A model generated the notes under the pieces. It had not been told where the DNA came from and ran no database searches. It saw nothing but the letters and a program-made list of their open reading frames with translations. From positions 50,401,351-50,465,350 of the forward strand of contig CP141140.1 of NCBI GenBank assembly GCA_035235625.1: DNA of 64,000 nucleotides. Reading direction: 5' to 3'. Of this stretch, positions 22,001 through 33,111 are shown piece by piece. Source of the DNA: Saururus chinensis (lineage: Eukaryota; Streptophyta; Magnoliopsida; Piperales; Saururaceae). The stretch's first letter is position 1. Every line of letters starts with the position of its first letter. Made by a program: the position numbers and the translations under genes.

Positions 22001-23200
22001 GGGTACCAGATGTCGAGGACCTTCGCTGGTGTATCCTCTCTCACTTCCATGACACACCATTTGCCGGCCACGAAAGGGCGTTCCGCACTTACAAGAGAAT
22101 CAGCCAGAGTTTCCTATGGCAGGGCATCTGACACGTTGTTCAGGATTATGTCACCGCCTATGATGTATGTCAATGAGCAAAGGCTGCCACGACGTCCCTG
22201 CCGGATTACTTCAGCCGCTACCCATTCCCAACAAGGTTTGGTAGGATGTTTCGATGGATTTTGGGAGGCCTTGCCCTTGGTGCAAGGCATGTTGGTGATT
22301 CTTATGGTGGTGGATCGGTTGTCTAAGTATGCACATTTTTGCGCCCTTGGGCACCCCCAGGTATTTCTCTCACAGTTTTGGTAGGAGTTCTTTTCACTCC
22401 AGGGCACTACTCTTCACATGAGCATTGCATATCACCCGCAAACAAATGAATAGACCGAGGTGGAGAATTGCTACCTTGAACAGTACCTATGGTGCTTCGC
22501 TATGACTTAGCCACGCAGGTGGCTCCAGCTTCTTCCATGGCCGGAATGGTTGTATAACACTGCCCTTCACACAAGCGCTAGGTTCACTCCTTTTGAGGTG
22601 TTGTATGGGCGTCCTCCACTGATCGTACTATCATATGTTCCTAGCCATTCTGCTGTCGTTGAGGTGGACTACATGCTTCAACACGGGATGAGGTCATCCG
22701 CCAGCTTAAGTCGAACTTAGCCTCTGCTTAAAATCGAATGAAATAGGTGTATGATAAGAAGCATGCTGATCTGGAGTTTAATGTGGGCGACTTGGTCTAC
22801 ATCTCCATCCTTCCTCAACATCAGACCAGTTTGTTTCAAGGGGAGCATTCCAAGTTAATCCCACATTACCATGGGCGTTATGCTATTGTGGAGCGTATTG
22901 GTCTAGTGGCATACTGTCTCGCCCTACCACTTGGCTCCTTGGTCTACCCAGTCTTCCATGTCTCCCAACTCCACTGTTGTATGGGAGACACAACCCTTGA
23001 TACCACTGCACCACCTCCACCAATGATGGGACCAGCCTCTATCAATGAACCCTCACCTGCCTTGGTGCTCGATAAGCATCGGGTTTGCCATTCTAGTCAC
23101 ATTGTTACAAAGGTGCTCGTTTCTTGGCAAGGCCAGTCGCTTGAGGACGCCACATGGATGTCAGAGGACTAGTTTATGGCTCACTACTTAGCTTGGTCGC
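19040..23200 (+). pseudogene. gag-pol relic of gypsy fossil 2
   Basis: Approximate parts: gag at 19500-19960 (MEWLYKAEKHS, VHYPTWTTLADELCVQFGP), zinc-knuckle remnant near 20150, protease at 20330-20640 (GSTHNFINDKVAQHLG), reverse transcriptase at 20760-21300, RNase H at 21430-21840, integrase at 21900-22640, then the GPVAY-type linker and chromodomain at 22745-23175 (KVLVSWQGQSLEDATW). Broken, more than ten interruptions. A fossil with no host role implied. Confidence 0.85.
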
Positions 23201-23236
23201 CTTAAGGTCAAAGCGAATAGTGGAAGCATAGTGGAG

Positions 23237-23580
23237 TGTTGTGCACATCCATCCGGGCACACCTTCCGCTCTGATGACCGTCCATATGTTCTTACTAGGC
23301 TACTTTCTTTATTTTATGCTTCTGCAATAAATCGTAGTTACATGGACATTAATGTAGTAGTGTGCAACGGGCCAGCTAGTGACCCCACTGATTAATCGGG
23401 CCCGATGGCTGGCACGACCATCAAGGAGAGGTGCGGCTTCCCTATAAGGATAGTCTTCTTCCTTGATTATGTTTTCTATGCAATTGATAATTTAGCTCTC
23501 TCTCTCTTCTTCTCTACTCCTTTCCCTCTCCTTTGCATGATTCGTGTGAGGTACTATTTGTGCCCAAGTCAGGCACAACA
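23237..23580 (+). repeat. Right LTR of gypsy fossil 2
   Basis: 344 bp, same ends as the left LTR and followed directly by the AAATC target duplication. Confidence 0.9.
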
Positions 23581-23689
23581 AAATCACAACTACTAACATT
23601 GTTGTGCTATAAGGAACACGATGTTTTAACTTTTCGTATAACCTTTATTTGACTGTTAACAACTTAATATTTGGTCATGTAGGTAATGC

Positions 23690-24600
23690 ACTTACTAATT
23701 TAATAGATGAAGACCAAGACGAATACTATCGCATACTTCCTGCATATGGAATTTAGATAGAAATGATAAATCCAAGAAGTAATTCTTCCAATCAGATCAT
23801 GTGATATTCCCAGACCTATATGGGGATACGATTTTAAAAGATTTTTTTGGATGTTGGGACTAGTTGCAAGAGCCTTCAGAACAACATTGAGCCATTGCTA
23901 AAGGTAGATGCAACTTTCTTGGTTAGCTATTGCTAGCAACTACACTAGACAAGAACAATAATATGCTATGCGTCGCATTTGCAGTGGTTGAAAATGAGTA
24001 TGATAACACATGGTGCCAGTTTATTGAATTACTTAGAAATAAAGTATTTTATGATCCTCCAGCTGAGTTGGATACAATTGTTTCTGATAGAATGTAGGTC
24101 TGTACAAATGTGGTAAATAGTATTTCCCTTTACACATCATGAACATCGCATCCATCACATGGTAGCAAATATGTTGAGAGATTCAAAGACAACTACCTAA
24201 AGAACCAACTCCATATGGTAGCTGAAACTTTCATATAGAATGTGTATGATGAAATAATGAACAACATTAACGAACATAATCTTGAAGCATTTGCTTAACT
24301 AAATAAGATAGGTTCAGAGCATTGGGCCAATATTGCATTTTCAAGAAAAAGATATAAAACACTCAGCTCAGACAGGTCTGAAAGTGCTAATCCAATGTTA
24401 AAAAAAGTAAGGTCAATGCTTATAACTTGGTTAATTAAACATATATGGAAGCACACAATCACACTCTTTGGGAAACATCGGATAGATGGACAAAATATGA
24501 CCAAAGAGTTAACCCTATTTGCCCGTAAATACATTGAAAATAGAAGAGAAGAAGCAAGAAATGTGTATATATTGCCGGTATCAATGTATGAATTCTAGGT
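23690..24600 (+). pseudogene. MURA-like transposase, catalytic and C-terminal part (copy 1)
   Basis: Short frames match the MULE transposase domain: LDKNNNMLCVAFAVVENEYD near 23948-24005 and NPMLKKVRSMLITWLIKHIW near 24390-24450, with RKYIENRREEARN near 24520. The matching frames in copy 2 are at 44985-45239 and 45477-45767. The domain is interrupted by several stops and frame changes, so no transposase can be made. It is the continuation of 17758-18497 after removal of the nested gypsy in evolutionary terms. Confidence 0.6.
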
Positions 24601-24689
24601 TAACTCATTATATCACTAAGTAAAATGCAATTACTATCGTGTGTAAGTTCATACATTATTGTCCATCTCATGTAAGTTCATCAACATAT

Positions 24690-25640
24690 TGTCATTGTTG
24701 TTAAACTTCAATTGTTTACTCGCAAGCGCACGACTCTATAGTAGTTAAGCTACTAAATCAAGTGTTGATCCCACAGAGACTTGAGATTGGAAAACTAAAT
24801 TTAATCTAACTCAAATAAACTCTAATCTAATTAACAAATATAAAGAGAATAACTTGACTAAAGCAACTAATAAAAGCAAATAAGAATTTAAAGGCAATTA
24901 AACTATCCAGATCAAAATTATAAAGCTTTAATCTAAGAATAAGAAAGCAATGCAAAATAACTAAAAAATCAAATAAACAAAACACTAGGGCATAATAATT
25001 CACATTTATTAAATTATAGAAACCCATAAATATGATCATTAATCACTTTTTCACATTCATCTCATAATGATATAGAATACAATCTTCGTTATTATGAAAA
25101 ATATTATCATTAAGCTCTCATGCACAATAAAAAAATACATTGTTCCTCGTCACTTAAACGAATTAAAATGAAGTTATTAATTGTATCAATAATTTACAAA
25201 TCACAAATAATAGCTAATTTCAATATTAAAGAAGACAAAACCAAGTAAGAAACTCATATATAAATCAATCTCATTAATTAAGGAGGGAGAAATAATTAAC
25301 ATTAAATTCACCATTAAAAAGAATTAATCAAGTCTTATAATCATAAAATTCTATAATTTAATAAAGCTTCATTGAAGCCCTAGCAAGAGTTATGGAAACT
25401 CATTAACCTATGAAATAAAATTTCTATTAAAAAAATTGAAAAGAGACTTACAAGATGAGAAAAAGAGGAAAAATTTTCAAAAATTTACTGTTTCCTATTG
25501 TACTGATGAATGTCTTCAATATTCAGCTCGTGAACATTATTGCTACAGTAACCACTGACTCTTGATTTTTTTTTTCTTGCTTCTTCTTTACTCCTCCGAC
25601 TTGCAACTGCAATTCTAAAAAATTACTGTTTCCTACTGTA
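24690..25640. repeat. AT-rich repeat block with GATCCCACAG motif (copy 1)
   Basis: Matches 45870-46790. It opens with TTGTTTACTCGCAAGCGCACGA and TTGATCCCACAGAGACTTGAGA, then about 750 bp very rich in AATTAA. The leading motif resembles dispersed repeats seen in many plant genomes whose class I cannot assign from the sequence. Copy 2 continues about 700 bp further. No gene. Confidence 0.5.
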
Positions 25641-25656
25641 CCAATGAATGCATCAA

Positions 25657-26440
25657 ATTCTTAAAATGCAAATAATATATCCCCAATATCCTCATCAATT
25701 TTCGAAAAATCATCATCAAGATGTTGATAAGCAAGCTTGTTTTGTGCTCCAAGAGCACTCTTGGTAGCTGACAATAGTCTATGGAATATTTAGATTGGTC
25801 CGTCGGTAGCAAATGCCCCTTGCATTTCCAAACTGATATTGACAAACCCAACTACTCATGATGTTAGAAATCCTACTCACAAAAGTCCAAATGTTCGTAT
25901 GGCTTTTTATTTTGTGTGTATATAAACATTGAGATGATAAGATGAGAGTGCACACATATTTAACTTAAAACAAATCTTAGAATAATATTTAAAAGAACAA
26001 ATATATGAAACTTACCAGATCGATTAGGACTGCATAAAATAGTTTCAAGAGATTTGATAGATCAACCATGAGAAATGATCAGATGTTAAATCATACTTTT
26101 GGATAAAAGGAAATGAGAGAGGTGGAGGTGATTCCTTTCTTCTTTTGTGATATATTCAATATTCCTGAAGTATCTTGGGAGGTTTCCTTTGTTACTTACA
26201 AATAACGTAAGCTAGAGAAGTGAGATTATTTAAAGATGAATGGCCTCAACGACAAGAAATCAATGTTTTTGTTTCCCTGTTTTTAAGTTATTTTTAAAAA
26301 TTCATTACTCTTTGATGGGATATTATTTCTTCCTTTTGCGACTTCCTAGAAAGGAAAATTGCTCCACTGTCGGCACGTTCATAGTTAAAATCATTACATC
26401 CATATGCATTCGGTCACCATGCTATATGCAACTAGCTAGT
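25657..26440 (-). pseudogene. 5' fragment of an NLR-like gene inside the Mutator-like element
   Basis: 25657-25825 matches the first ~56 codons of the NLR-like gene (ALGAQNKLAYQHLD..FSKIDEDIGDIL), with a stop in place of the Glu codon in the IEIF motif (near 25793). It continues through the leader intron, the 54-bp leader exon (26016-26069, donor GTAAGT) and 370 bp of upstream sequence. The 3' nine-tenths of the gene are absent: at about 25655 the sequence changes abruptly to the AT-rich block of the Mutator-like element. It cannot make the protein. Confidence 0.8.
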
Positions 26441-26587
26441 GTTGGCTTAATTGGCAATTTACCCTGAATGGTAACCGGCCAAGTCAATCGGTTCAACCGA
26501 GAGCCAACACGACTGACCCAAAGTAAGAAAAAGCGAAAGCAATAAGTTTGACTTAAATATAAAAATCATACATTCTGTGTACCATTA

Positions 26588-26655
26588 AGCCAGCAACCCA
26601 GTTGGTTAATTCTTTGTTTTAAAACGTAAGAAGGTGAGGCTTCGAATCCCTAAAC
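26588..26655 (+). repeat. tRNA-derived SINE-like fragment
   Basis: CCAGCAACCCAGTTGGTTAA resembles a pol III A-box region and GGCTTCGAATCCC a B-box, 30-40 bases apart as in tRNA-derived SINE heads. No tRNA cloverleaf or CCA-ready acceptor stem was found, so a functional tRNA gene is unlikely. No clear target duplication was seen. Confidence 0.4.
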
Positions 26656-26721
26656 CTACCTTTGTGCAAGTAACTCTTCTTTGTGAAAAACTAACATGAA
26701 TTAATCCAAACCGGACCGGTC

Positions 26722-26867
26722 GATCCGGTCCTAAGATTTAACAGAGTGTATGCAACTGGGGGTGATAACATCATTTTCAGGGAATAGTTTGGTTGATCCG
26801 GTCCATGTTTTAAAAGAGTGTATGGAACTGGTAGTGATAACATCATTTTTAGGGAATAGTTTTCAAT
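26722..26867. repeat. 73-bp tandem duplication
   Basis: Two copies starting GATCCGGTCC (26722 and 26795), each containing GTGATAACATCATTTT and GGGAATAGTTT. About 85% alike. Confidence 0.8.
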
Positions 26868-27332
26868 GCTCCCATCAGTTGATATTTTAGGTGACGACAC
26901 ATATGTTAATACATGTTAGTGTAAGCAATATTGACACTAACATGTATTTGCATATGCACTATCGATTTAAAATATTAATCTCTTATATGTAATTTATGTT
27001 AGGCTCATTGTTAGTGAGGAGTAGGAAAAACTCTTCCTATTTTTTCAGGTAGTCTGTAAATATTTTTCAAAATATTATTAAAATTATTGATTTATTAAAA
27101 CATGGTTCATCTGAGTGCATTCACATGTGTGTCAAATAGTAGTGCATGGATGATAATAATTCATTCTCCCTCAGTTTAACGTTAATAGTTCCATTTAATT
27201 TTTGAAAAACCCAGTGAAATTATTAATGTGGGGTAGAGAAATATTATGCATTCACATGTGACTACACCCGTAGTGGAGGATTGAAATCCTTAAAAACTAG
27301 ATAAATCGTTGGTTTTATTTTCTATCAATTTT

Positions 27333-27883
27333 GTTAGGGTTGGGAATTGGGTTGGGTCATCGCTAACCTTCACTTAAATCTAGTTGGGTCATGACCCGAC
27401 CTTATTTGTTAATCGGGTTGAAAACCCAAACTCTAACCCTACTTTGGTCGGGTTGGGTATGTTGGTAACCCTACTTTTTTTCGTTAATGATTTTTTTCTT
27501 AACTTAATATTTTATACATTATCTTTACATTGGTCAAACATAAAAAATTTAGATATATTGCAACAATATAAATTAATGTAAAGCATTTTCTATGCAATTT
27601 GAGAAAATGAAAGTTAGAGAGAAAGTATTGCAACATTATTAGAACTATAAAAAATAAAAATATAAAAAATAGAGTTCTAAGAGATTCTTTTCAACTTCTC
27701 TACTTTAAGTCATTACATCATTAAATAACAGGGTTGAGGTTGGGTTGTGTAGGTTATATGGGTAAATCCAGAACTGATTATACTTTTAAAACGGGTTAAA
27801 GCCCTAACCCTGACCTTAACTGTATTCTGGTCGGGATGGCTATAGGGTTAGGTTGGTTGGGTTTGGGCTGGGTAAATCGGGGT
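27333..27883. repeat. GGGTTGGG-type repeat with NLR-upstream homology
   Basis: Starts TAGGGTTGGGAATTGGGTTG and ends near GGGCTGGGTAAATCGGGG. 27540-27880 matches 36280-36700 upstream of NLR copy 2. Sequences with repeated GGGTTGGG at both ends are common plant hAT-like MITEs, but a target duplication was not resolved. At about 27883 it joins Mutator-like sequence (GGAGACTTTG..AAAAATG, shared with 48905). Confidence 0.4.
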
Positions 27884-30430
27884 TGGAGACTTTGCAAAAA
27901 ATGTCTCTAATGTAGGGATAATATATGGATTAGGGACGGGTGCCAATGGAACTTCATCCCTTGACTTTGCCTTCTGCTCCTCCCTTGCGGGACCAGTCGT
28001 CTTTGCAATCTTCTCGGCAATGTAGCTACTATATCCCTTTGGCTTCTTTGCACCCTTAGCGGCCATCTTCTTAGCTGGTTCCTCCCCCTTTGATGCATGA
28101 GTATGTAGATTAGCCATTGTATACCTCCTCCTATGCATGGGGTAGTAGGGATGAGATAGGGCCAACATCTAAAACTTTTATCTTTTTTATCTTCAATTTT
28201 ATTTGCTTCGGTGGCACTACTTCCTCCTCCTGGACTTGACCTAATTTTTTCTCCCATGATTGTACTTTTGCCTCCTCCCAGGATTGAACCATTTCCTTGT
28301 TAATTTTCTGAATGAATTTGGTGATTACTGTCTTTCAATGTTTAGACCCTTCTTCTTTGGGAAGTCAGCTTTCGGCTCCCTATAACAAGTAATAATTTGT
28401 ATCAGTAAATGCACGATATGCAAACAACACCTGTTATTGATGACACAAAATGTCCACCTATCATATTGAAACTAATATGTTAATATATACAGTCATGTTA
28501 TTGCTCACATGACCACTACCATATCATTTACTTATAAGATGACAATGTATGTTTGCGTGTTATCGATGACCTCACAACTAACACGATAATAGAAAAGTTT
28601 GTGTAATCAAAAATATACTTGCACAAAATGAAATCCTCATCGACAGACTGAGGGACGGAATTTCTTTGCTCTTCACGAGCAAATTGGTCAACAACTCCAT
28701 TTGATTTGGAAGCTCTGGCCTTGACCCGAACCAACAACTCTCCTTTGGTTGTTGGTGGAGGGGTTGCTGCATGCATGCCTTCTAGTTAAGGGGGTTCATG
28801 TGGCTGCTCGTCCTCTAGTTCAGGTGGGGGTTGCATCTATTCTATTAAGCTTGTTGCCACCTTGAGAGCTTTTTTAACCCACTGGAGAACAACTTGCACA
28901 CTCTTGGTGCACCAGCCCCGCTCCCCGTACAAGATGGTCTTCTCCAATACTGCGTCAACATTCCCAATCGTGACATCCACTTGCATGACGAAGCTGTCAA
29001 TGACGTCTTTTCTGGATTAGAATTGCCCTGACGTCTGGCCACGATGGGCTTGAACGGGAACCATTTTCCTCATGTTGTGGTATACGTGGCCACCTTCTTA
29101 GCGTTCGGGGCAGGCCTTTGGCCATTTGCAAGTGGGCCTCTTTGGCAATTGGAGTTATTTGCATAACCACTTGTGAATCTACCTTGAGCTACACGAGTAT
29201 CTCCTCATACCACTTCCTTATCCAGTGATGAGCCAACAATGTTGGGTCAGGTTTTGCAGCCTTCTCCATGTCCATCAGTAGTTGCATAAACCCGAGCCAC
29301 CTCTTGCACATCGGGCTACATGGAGGAGAAATTGGAGCCCATATAGAAGTATTCTAAAAAACCCACACTTAGTGGACAAGGAAAAACAATCTTGTTAATA
29401 GTGATCATATGTTATGTATGTTGTGTCATGGATAACACATTTTTAAACTCATCATGTCATCGATTACACGCAATTCTCACATCATGTAATGACTATACAT
29501 GATATAGTACTTTATCATCTGACCGATAACACGATACATACATTTTTGTGTTACATAGTGTGTTTTCTTAAACACGATATGTACACTATCATGTGATTCA
29601 TATGACAATATACCTAAAGTATGTATATGATATCGTGTTATTCATAATACACTCATCGTAGCAATTGTGTTATGGATAATACAACATTTACCTGTACCAC
29701 AAATGAAGTCCCACCAAGAATTCCGGTGGTGGTGGAGTGCTCATCTTGTCTCCTTCTAATGTTTTGGTGGGCTGATGATATGCCTCAAATCAACATATCA
29801 TGAATGGCCCAAGCCCAATTGAATGTCCCTACAACTGTCAAGTCATCTATGAAGTTACACAGAGATGGGGAGATGGATCTATTGTTCTGTGTGAATAAAA
29901 CGAGGATCCCCATATGCATGATGGCCAACCATGCTAAGTCTTTGTTAGAGACAATCAGTCTATTGTCTACCACTTCTTTAAAAATTTCTTCAATTAGATT
30001 CTTCTTCGTCTACTTCCTTTTGAAGAACCTTTTGAAGAATTGCCCCTTACCTTGGGCAGCCTTCCTGTCACCACTGTCCAACTTAAATGGGTTCCCTTTC
30101 GCACTCAAACCTATTATCACTGCAACTTCTTCCACTATAAGGGGTAGTATTTTGCCCCAAATGTTGAAAACTTCTTGTGAGTTGTCCCAACACTCACCTA
30201 TTAGAACATTTAGGAGCGGCCTAGAGATAATTATTAGCTCACATTCGTATACTGGGTAGAACCCAGTCTCCTCCAAGATTGCCTTACATCCCGATGTGGA
30301 TTCAACGAGGTCTTTTGATAGACTAAGTCTAGCAAGGAAACTGTTAGTTCCCAGATCGAGTCTCCTCCCATAAATTATATTCTTTTTCTCTCCTAATGCC
30401 TTCACTGATTTTGCCATTTAACTGTATTTT
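27883..30430 (-). pseudogene. Ulp1-element gene, N-terminal exons only (copy 1)
   Basis: Minus-strand pieces match the better copy at 48910-51430. From 5' to 3': 30417-30010 (MAKSVKALGEKK..., with GFYPVYECELIIIS and VEEVAVIIGLSAKGNPF, similar in pattern to the DUF1985/plant-mobile-domain proteins found with plant Ulp1 elements); 29360-28845; 28776-28620 (VVDQFAREEQRNSVPQSVDE); and 28257-27900, a lysine-rich segment (KGAKKPKG). The Ulp1 protease part that follows in copy 2 is missing, replaced by the NLR-locus fragment. Several frame breaks. Family assignment rests on pattern and context. Confidence 0.5.
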
Positions 30431-30885
30431 TGTAACTCTTTGTCTAGAAAAGATGTTATACATATGTATATCAACAAGGGGTCATGACTAAAATCAAAGA
30501 GTTGTGTTGATTCACATTATATAACTAACATCCAAATACACGCTAAATTCATATATCATGTTATCATATACAAGATACAATGTCTTCTCAAACACTATTG
30601 CACAATAATTAAATGTCGTCTTTCGCATTTTGTGTTATTCATAACATGTTATGTATGCTATGCATACATGATAGGAGGACATCTATTTTGTATATCATAT
30701 TATCGATAACATGATATATTATATATCGTATACTTGATAATACAACAATTTACTGAGGAGATAAAAGTACTAATGATGTCATGTCTTCCATAACACAATA
30801 TACGAAAATTGTGTATACGAACATACCATTTAGCTCTAGAGAAATCCCTTACCACAAATTTCTTTTGAACCTGATTAACCCCTTG

Positions 30886-31884
30886 ATTCTCCCTCATCAC
30901 TATCTCCATCCCCCAGCCTCCATCTTTCGACCACCGGCAGGCCCTGAGCAAAGAGACTCCCCCGTGTTACCGGTGGCCAATCCTCCCTTGCTCGGGCTCC
31001 GCCTTCCCTCCCAATCCGCCCGGGGTCTATGGTACATTCGCCATCCAGAATCTGTCGTCCTTGACTCCCCACCGTCTGGAATTGGTGGTCCTCGACTCCC
31101 CGTCGTCCTTCGGGCCCCCCTTTCTCCCTTCCACTCCTTCCTCTCTCCCCGAGTCCGCCCCCCTCCTTCCCCTCCTCTGATTTCAGAGGAGGGGAAGGAG
31201 GGGAAGGAGGGGGGTGGACCCGGGGAGAGAGGGGGGTAGAGGGAGGGAGGAGGGGGGTGGGAGCCGGATTACAATGGGGAGCCGGAATCCAGACCTCTCT
31301 CGCCGGCCTTCCTCCCGCTCCAATCATCTACATCAATCGGATTCCGATGCCTGTCCAATCATCCCGCCTACATAGGATATTTTTTTAAAATTTTTAAAAT
31401 TTTTAGTGACGCTTCTAAAAGTGTTGCTAAAGGCTTTTTTATTTTTAAATTTTTTTTGACATCTTAGCAACACTTTCTAAAGTGTCGCTAATACACAACT
31501 TTTTTTTTAAATACGTTTTTCATTAGCGGCGCTTTCCATATAATTATGGGTCGCTAATAAGCTATTTTTTATTTTTTTAATGTTTTTTATATTAGTGACG
31601 CCTAATAAAGCGTCACTATAACCAATTATTAGTGATGTTACAAATATGTGTTGCTAATAATTTACTATTAGCGACACTTTATTATATATCACAAAAGTAA
31701 AACAATTAGTGACACATCAATAAATGTCGCTAATGTCACACTATTAGCGACACTTTGTGTTAAAGTGTCAGTAATGAGCAATAGCGACTTGAGTTTTATC
31801 GACGCTTTTTAAGCATCCCTAATCATCAATAGAAACACTTATACTACTATTAGTGACACTTAATAGCGTCGTTTATACTACATG
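30886..31884. mobile_element. CACTA-type remnant downstream of NLR-like copy 2
   Basis: 31390-31870 is dense in TTAGCGACGC / GCGTCGCTAATA motifs and follows 10750-11180 closely in order (GTCACTAAAGGCTTT, AATAGCGACT..TTTTATCGACGC). 30890-31350 is a C- and G-rich block comparable to 4846-5400. The terminal TTTCTTGTAGTG is missing, so the element is truncated at the right. It ends where the NLR 3' flank begins (CGATGTTGAGGACAACAC). Confidence 0.65.
31141..31231. repeat. GC-rich inverted repeat with about 40-bp arms
   Basis: The left arm (CTCTCTCCCCGAGTCCG..CTCCTCTGA) and right arm (TCAGAGGAGGGG..GGGGAGAGAG) are complementary with two mismatches and a 9-base duplication (GGGAAGGAG) in the right arm. 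The loop is two bases. This would form a very stable hairpin. Confidence 0.8.
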
Positions 31885-33111
31885 AGTCGATGTTGAGGAC
31901 AACACTAACACAGAGAGATCGTCACAAGATTTGGGGGGAGAAAGCAACTATGACCAGGGAGAGCCCATAAATGGTGGCACACTAGTGATGATGTGCAACT
32001 GGGATAGAACTGTGTCAAGATTGGACGGAAGCAAGGTGGGGCGTGATGGGAGTGAGGGTGGGGAGTGACGGAAGGGAGGATTCAACTACAGAATGACAAA
32101 GAAAGATGGTTTGTAAGGGTGGGGGAGTTTTGGTTAATCCTTGATACATGTGCGGGAGTTTCTATGTGTGTAAGATTATGTCTATTTTTATTGTGAGGTT
32201 GCAAATTTTTTTAGGATTACAGCGAGGAAAAAATTTATATAAGCCTGGGCTTGTCAGTGTGAGCCTTTGCATCATGGGCTATCAGATTAAAATCCAAAGG
32301 TACATAAAGGGGGCAGAAAACTAATCGACCGATACGCTTGACCACGTGAGTCTAGACTCATATAAAGGGAGCTTGTGAAATCTGATGGTGTGTGATGCCC
32401 TGGCTCACGCCATACCATGTGAGCCCGGGCTCATATAAATGGGCCTCTTTTGTCCAATTCTATGGCCATTTTCAAAAATTACTCAAATATGTATCCTTCT
32501 TAACTGAAAAAGTTATTACTTTCCTATTTGGATAGTTGTCTTTTTAAAGAAGTCTTCTCCAAGAACTGCTAAATTATAGCACACAGTTTTAGAATAGTCA
32601 CAATTATTATCATCCCCCTCTTAAAAACATTACGTTGTTTTAGACCTTAACAAACTTATCTTATCATTTATTGCAATTAATTTGGCCATTTGCCATTATA
32701 TTAGGAAAACAAAGTGGAATATGCAAATTAAATGGTGAAGTAGATAGAGAAGGATACTAGCGTGTAATTGGACCATTTAGCATATACTTGGACCATTTTA
32801 ATGTTGTTTTCATTTGTGTATAAAGATACATGGGTATATATACATAAATAGAATACTTAATGCAAATATAAGAATTGATACTCAGGAAAATGCCATCTGT
32901 AGGCTCTAAATATTCTTCAATTTACACTCCTTGAATAACACAAACCGATCCATAGAAATACGATGGCCTATATGCCTCGGCTCATGAAATCACTTGTGAC
33001 TTGGGGCTTATATTAATGGGACTCTTATTATATCCAAGTAATATATGGGAATGATTAGCAATAAGTTCTTACACGTGAGAATTCTAAGAATTGTCGCATG
33101 GATCAGTAAAG
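31885..33111. repeat. Duplicated 3' flank of NLR-like gene, copy 2
   Basis: Matches 11505-12252 and 57660-58612. It carries a private insertion of about 300 bp at roughly 32210-32510 that holds three palindromes. The rest presumably contains the 3' UTR of the minus-strand gene. Confidence 0.8.
32237..32440. repeat. Three related palindromes in a unit-2-specific insertion
   Basis: ATATAAGCCTGGGCTTGT (32237), GTGAGTCTAGACTCATATAA (32346) and GTGAGCCCGGGCTCATATAA (32419). Each is a perfect or near-perfect palindrome of 12-14 bases, the last two followed by ATAAA and G. The unit-3 flank lacks the insertion, so this is probably a small mobile element or a local array of binding sites. Confidence 0.65.

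Larger units (their letters stand above)
18672..23580 (+). mobile_element. Ty3/gypsy chromovirus fossil 2 (Reina-like), nested in the Mutator-like element
   Basis: A 4.9-kb element with two 344-bp LTRs (18672-19015 and 23237-23580), TGTTGTGCA..CACAACA, and a perfect 5-bp target duplication AAATC at 18667-18671 and 23581-23585. The paralogous element at about 44727 keeps the uninterrupted site ATGAAATCATGAC. The primer-binding site TGGTATTAGAG follows the left LTR. The part order is the same as in fossil 1, including a terminal chromodomain. The element is broken in more than ten places. Hand alignment of the LTRs gives about 45 differences in 344 (about 13%), mostly transitions, so the insertion is old (roughly 5 million years at grass rates, more at tree rates). 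It is a cousin of fossil 1, not a recent copy of it. Confidence 0.92.
26441..27540. other. Insertion-rich stretch inside the NLR-locus fragment
   Basis: No counterpart in the other NLR upstream regions. It holds a tRNA-like SINE candidate (26588-26655), a 73-bp tandem duplication (26722-26867) and otherwise AT-rich sequence with no supported gene. Confidence 0.45.
17517..30885. mobile_element. Mutator-like element, copy 1 (with nested gypsy and an NLR-locus fragment)
   Basis: Homologous to 43540-51895 in three blocks: 17517-18671, 23581-25655 and 27883-30885. The first two carry MURA-type transposase remains on plus. The third carries the N-terminal part of a Ulp1-element gene on minus. Between blocks one and two sits a gypsy fossil (18672-23580). 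Between two and three, 2.2 kb of NLR-locus DNA replaces the section which in copy 2 holds the Ulp1 protease part. Non-coding parts are filled with AACACGAT / ATCGTGTT palindromes. Terminal inverted repeats and a 9-bp target duplication, expected for Mutator, could not be identified, so both limits are only limits of homology between copies. Confidence 0.65.

Noticed and set aside
26588-26655. Functional tRNA gene
   Set aside because: Only A- and B-box-like motifs; no cloverleaf stems or anticodon loop that pair.
28430-30800. CRISPR-like array suggested by recurring AACACGAT motifs
   Set aside because: Spacing is irregular, copies vary, the unit is too short and the setting is a plant transposon.
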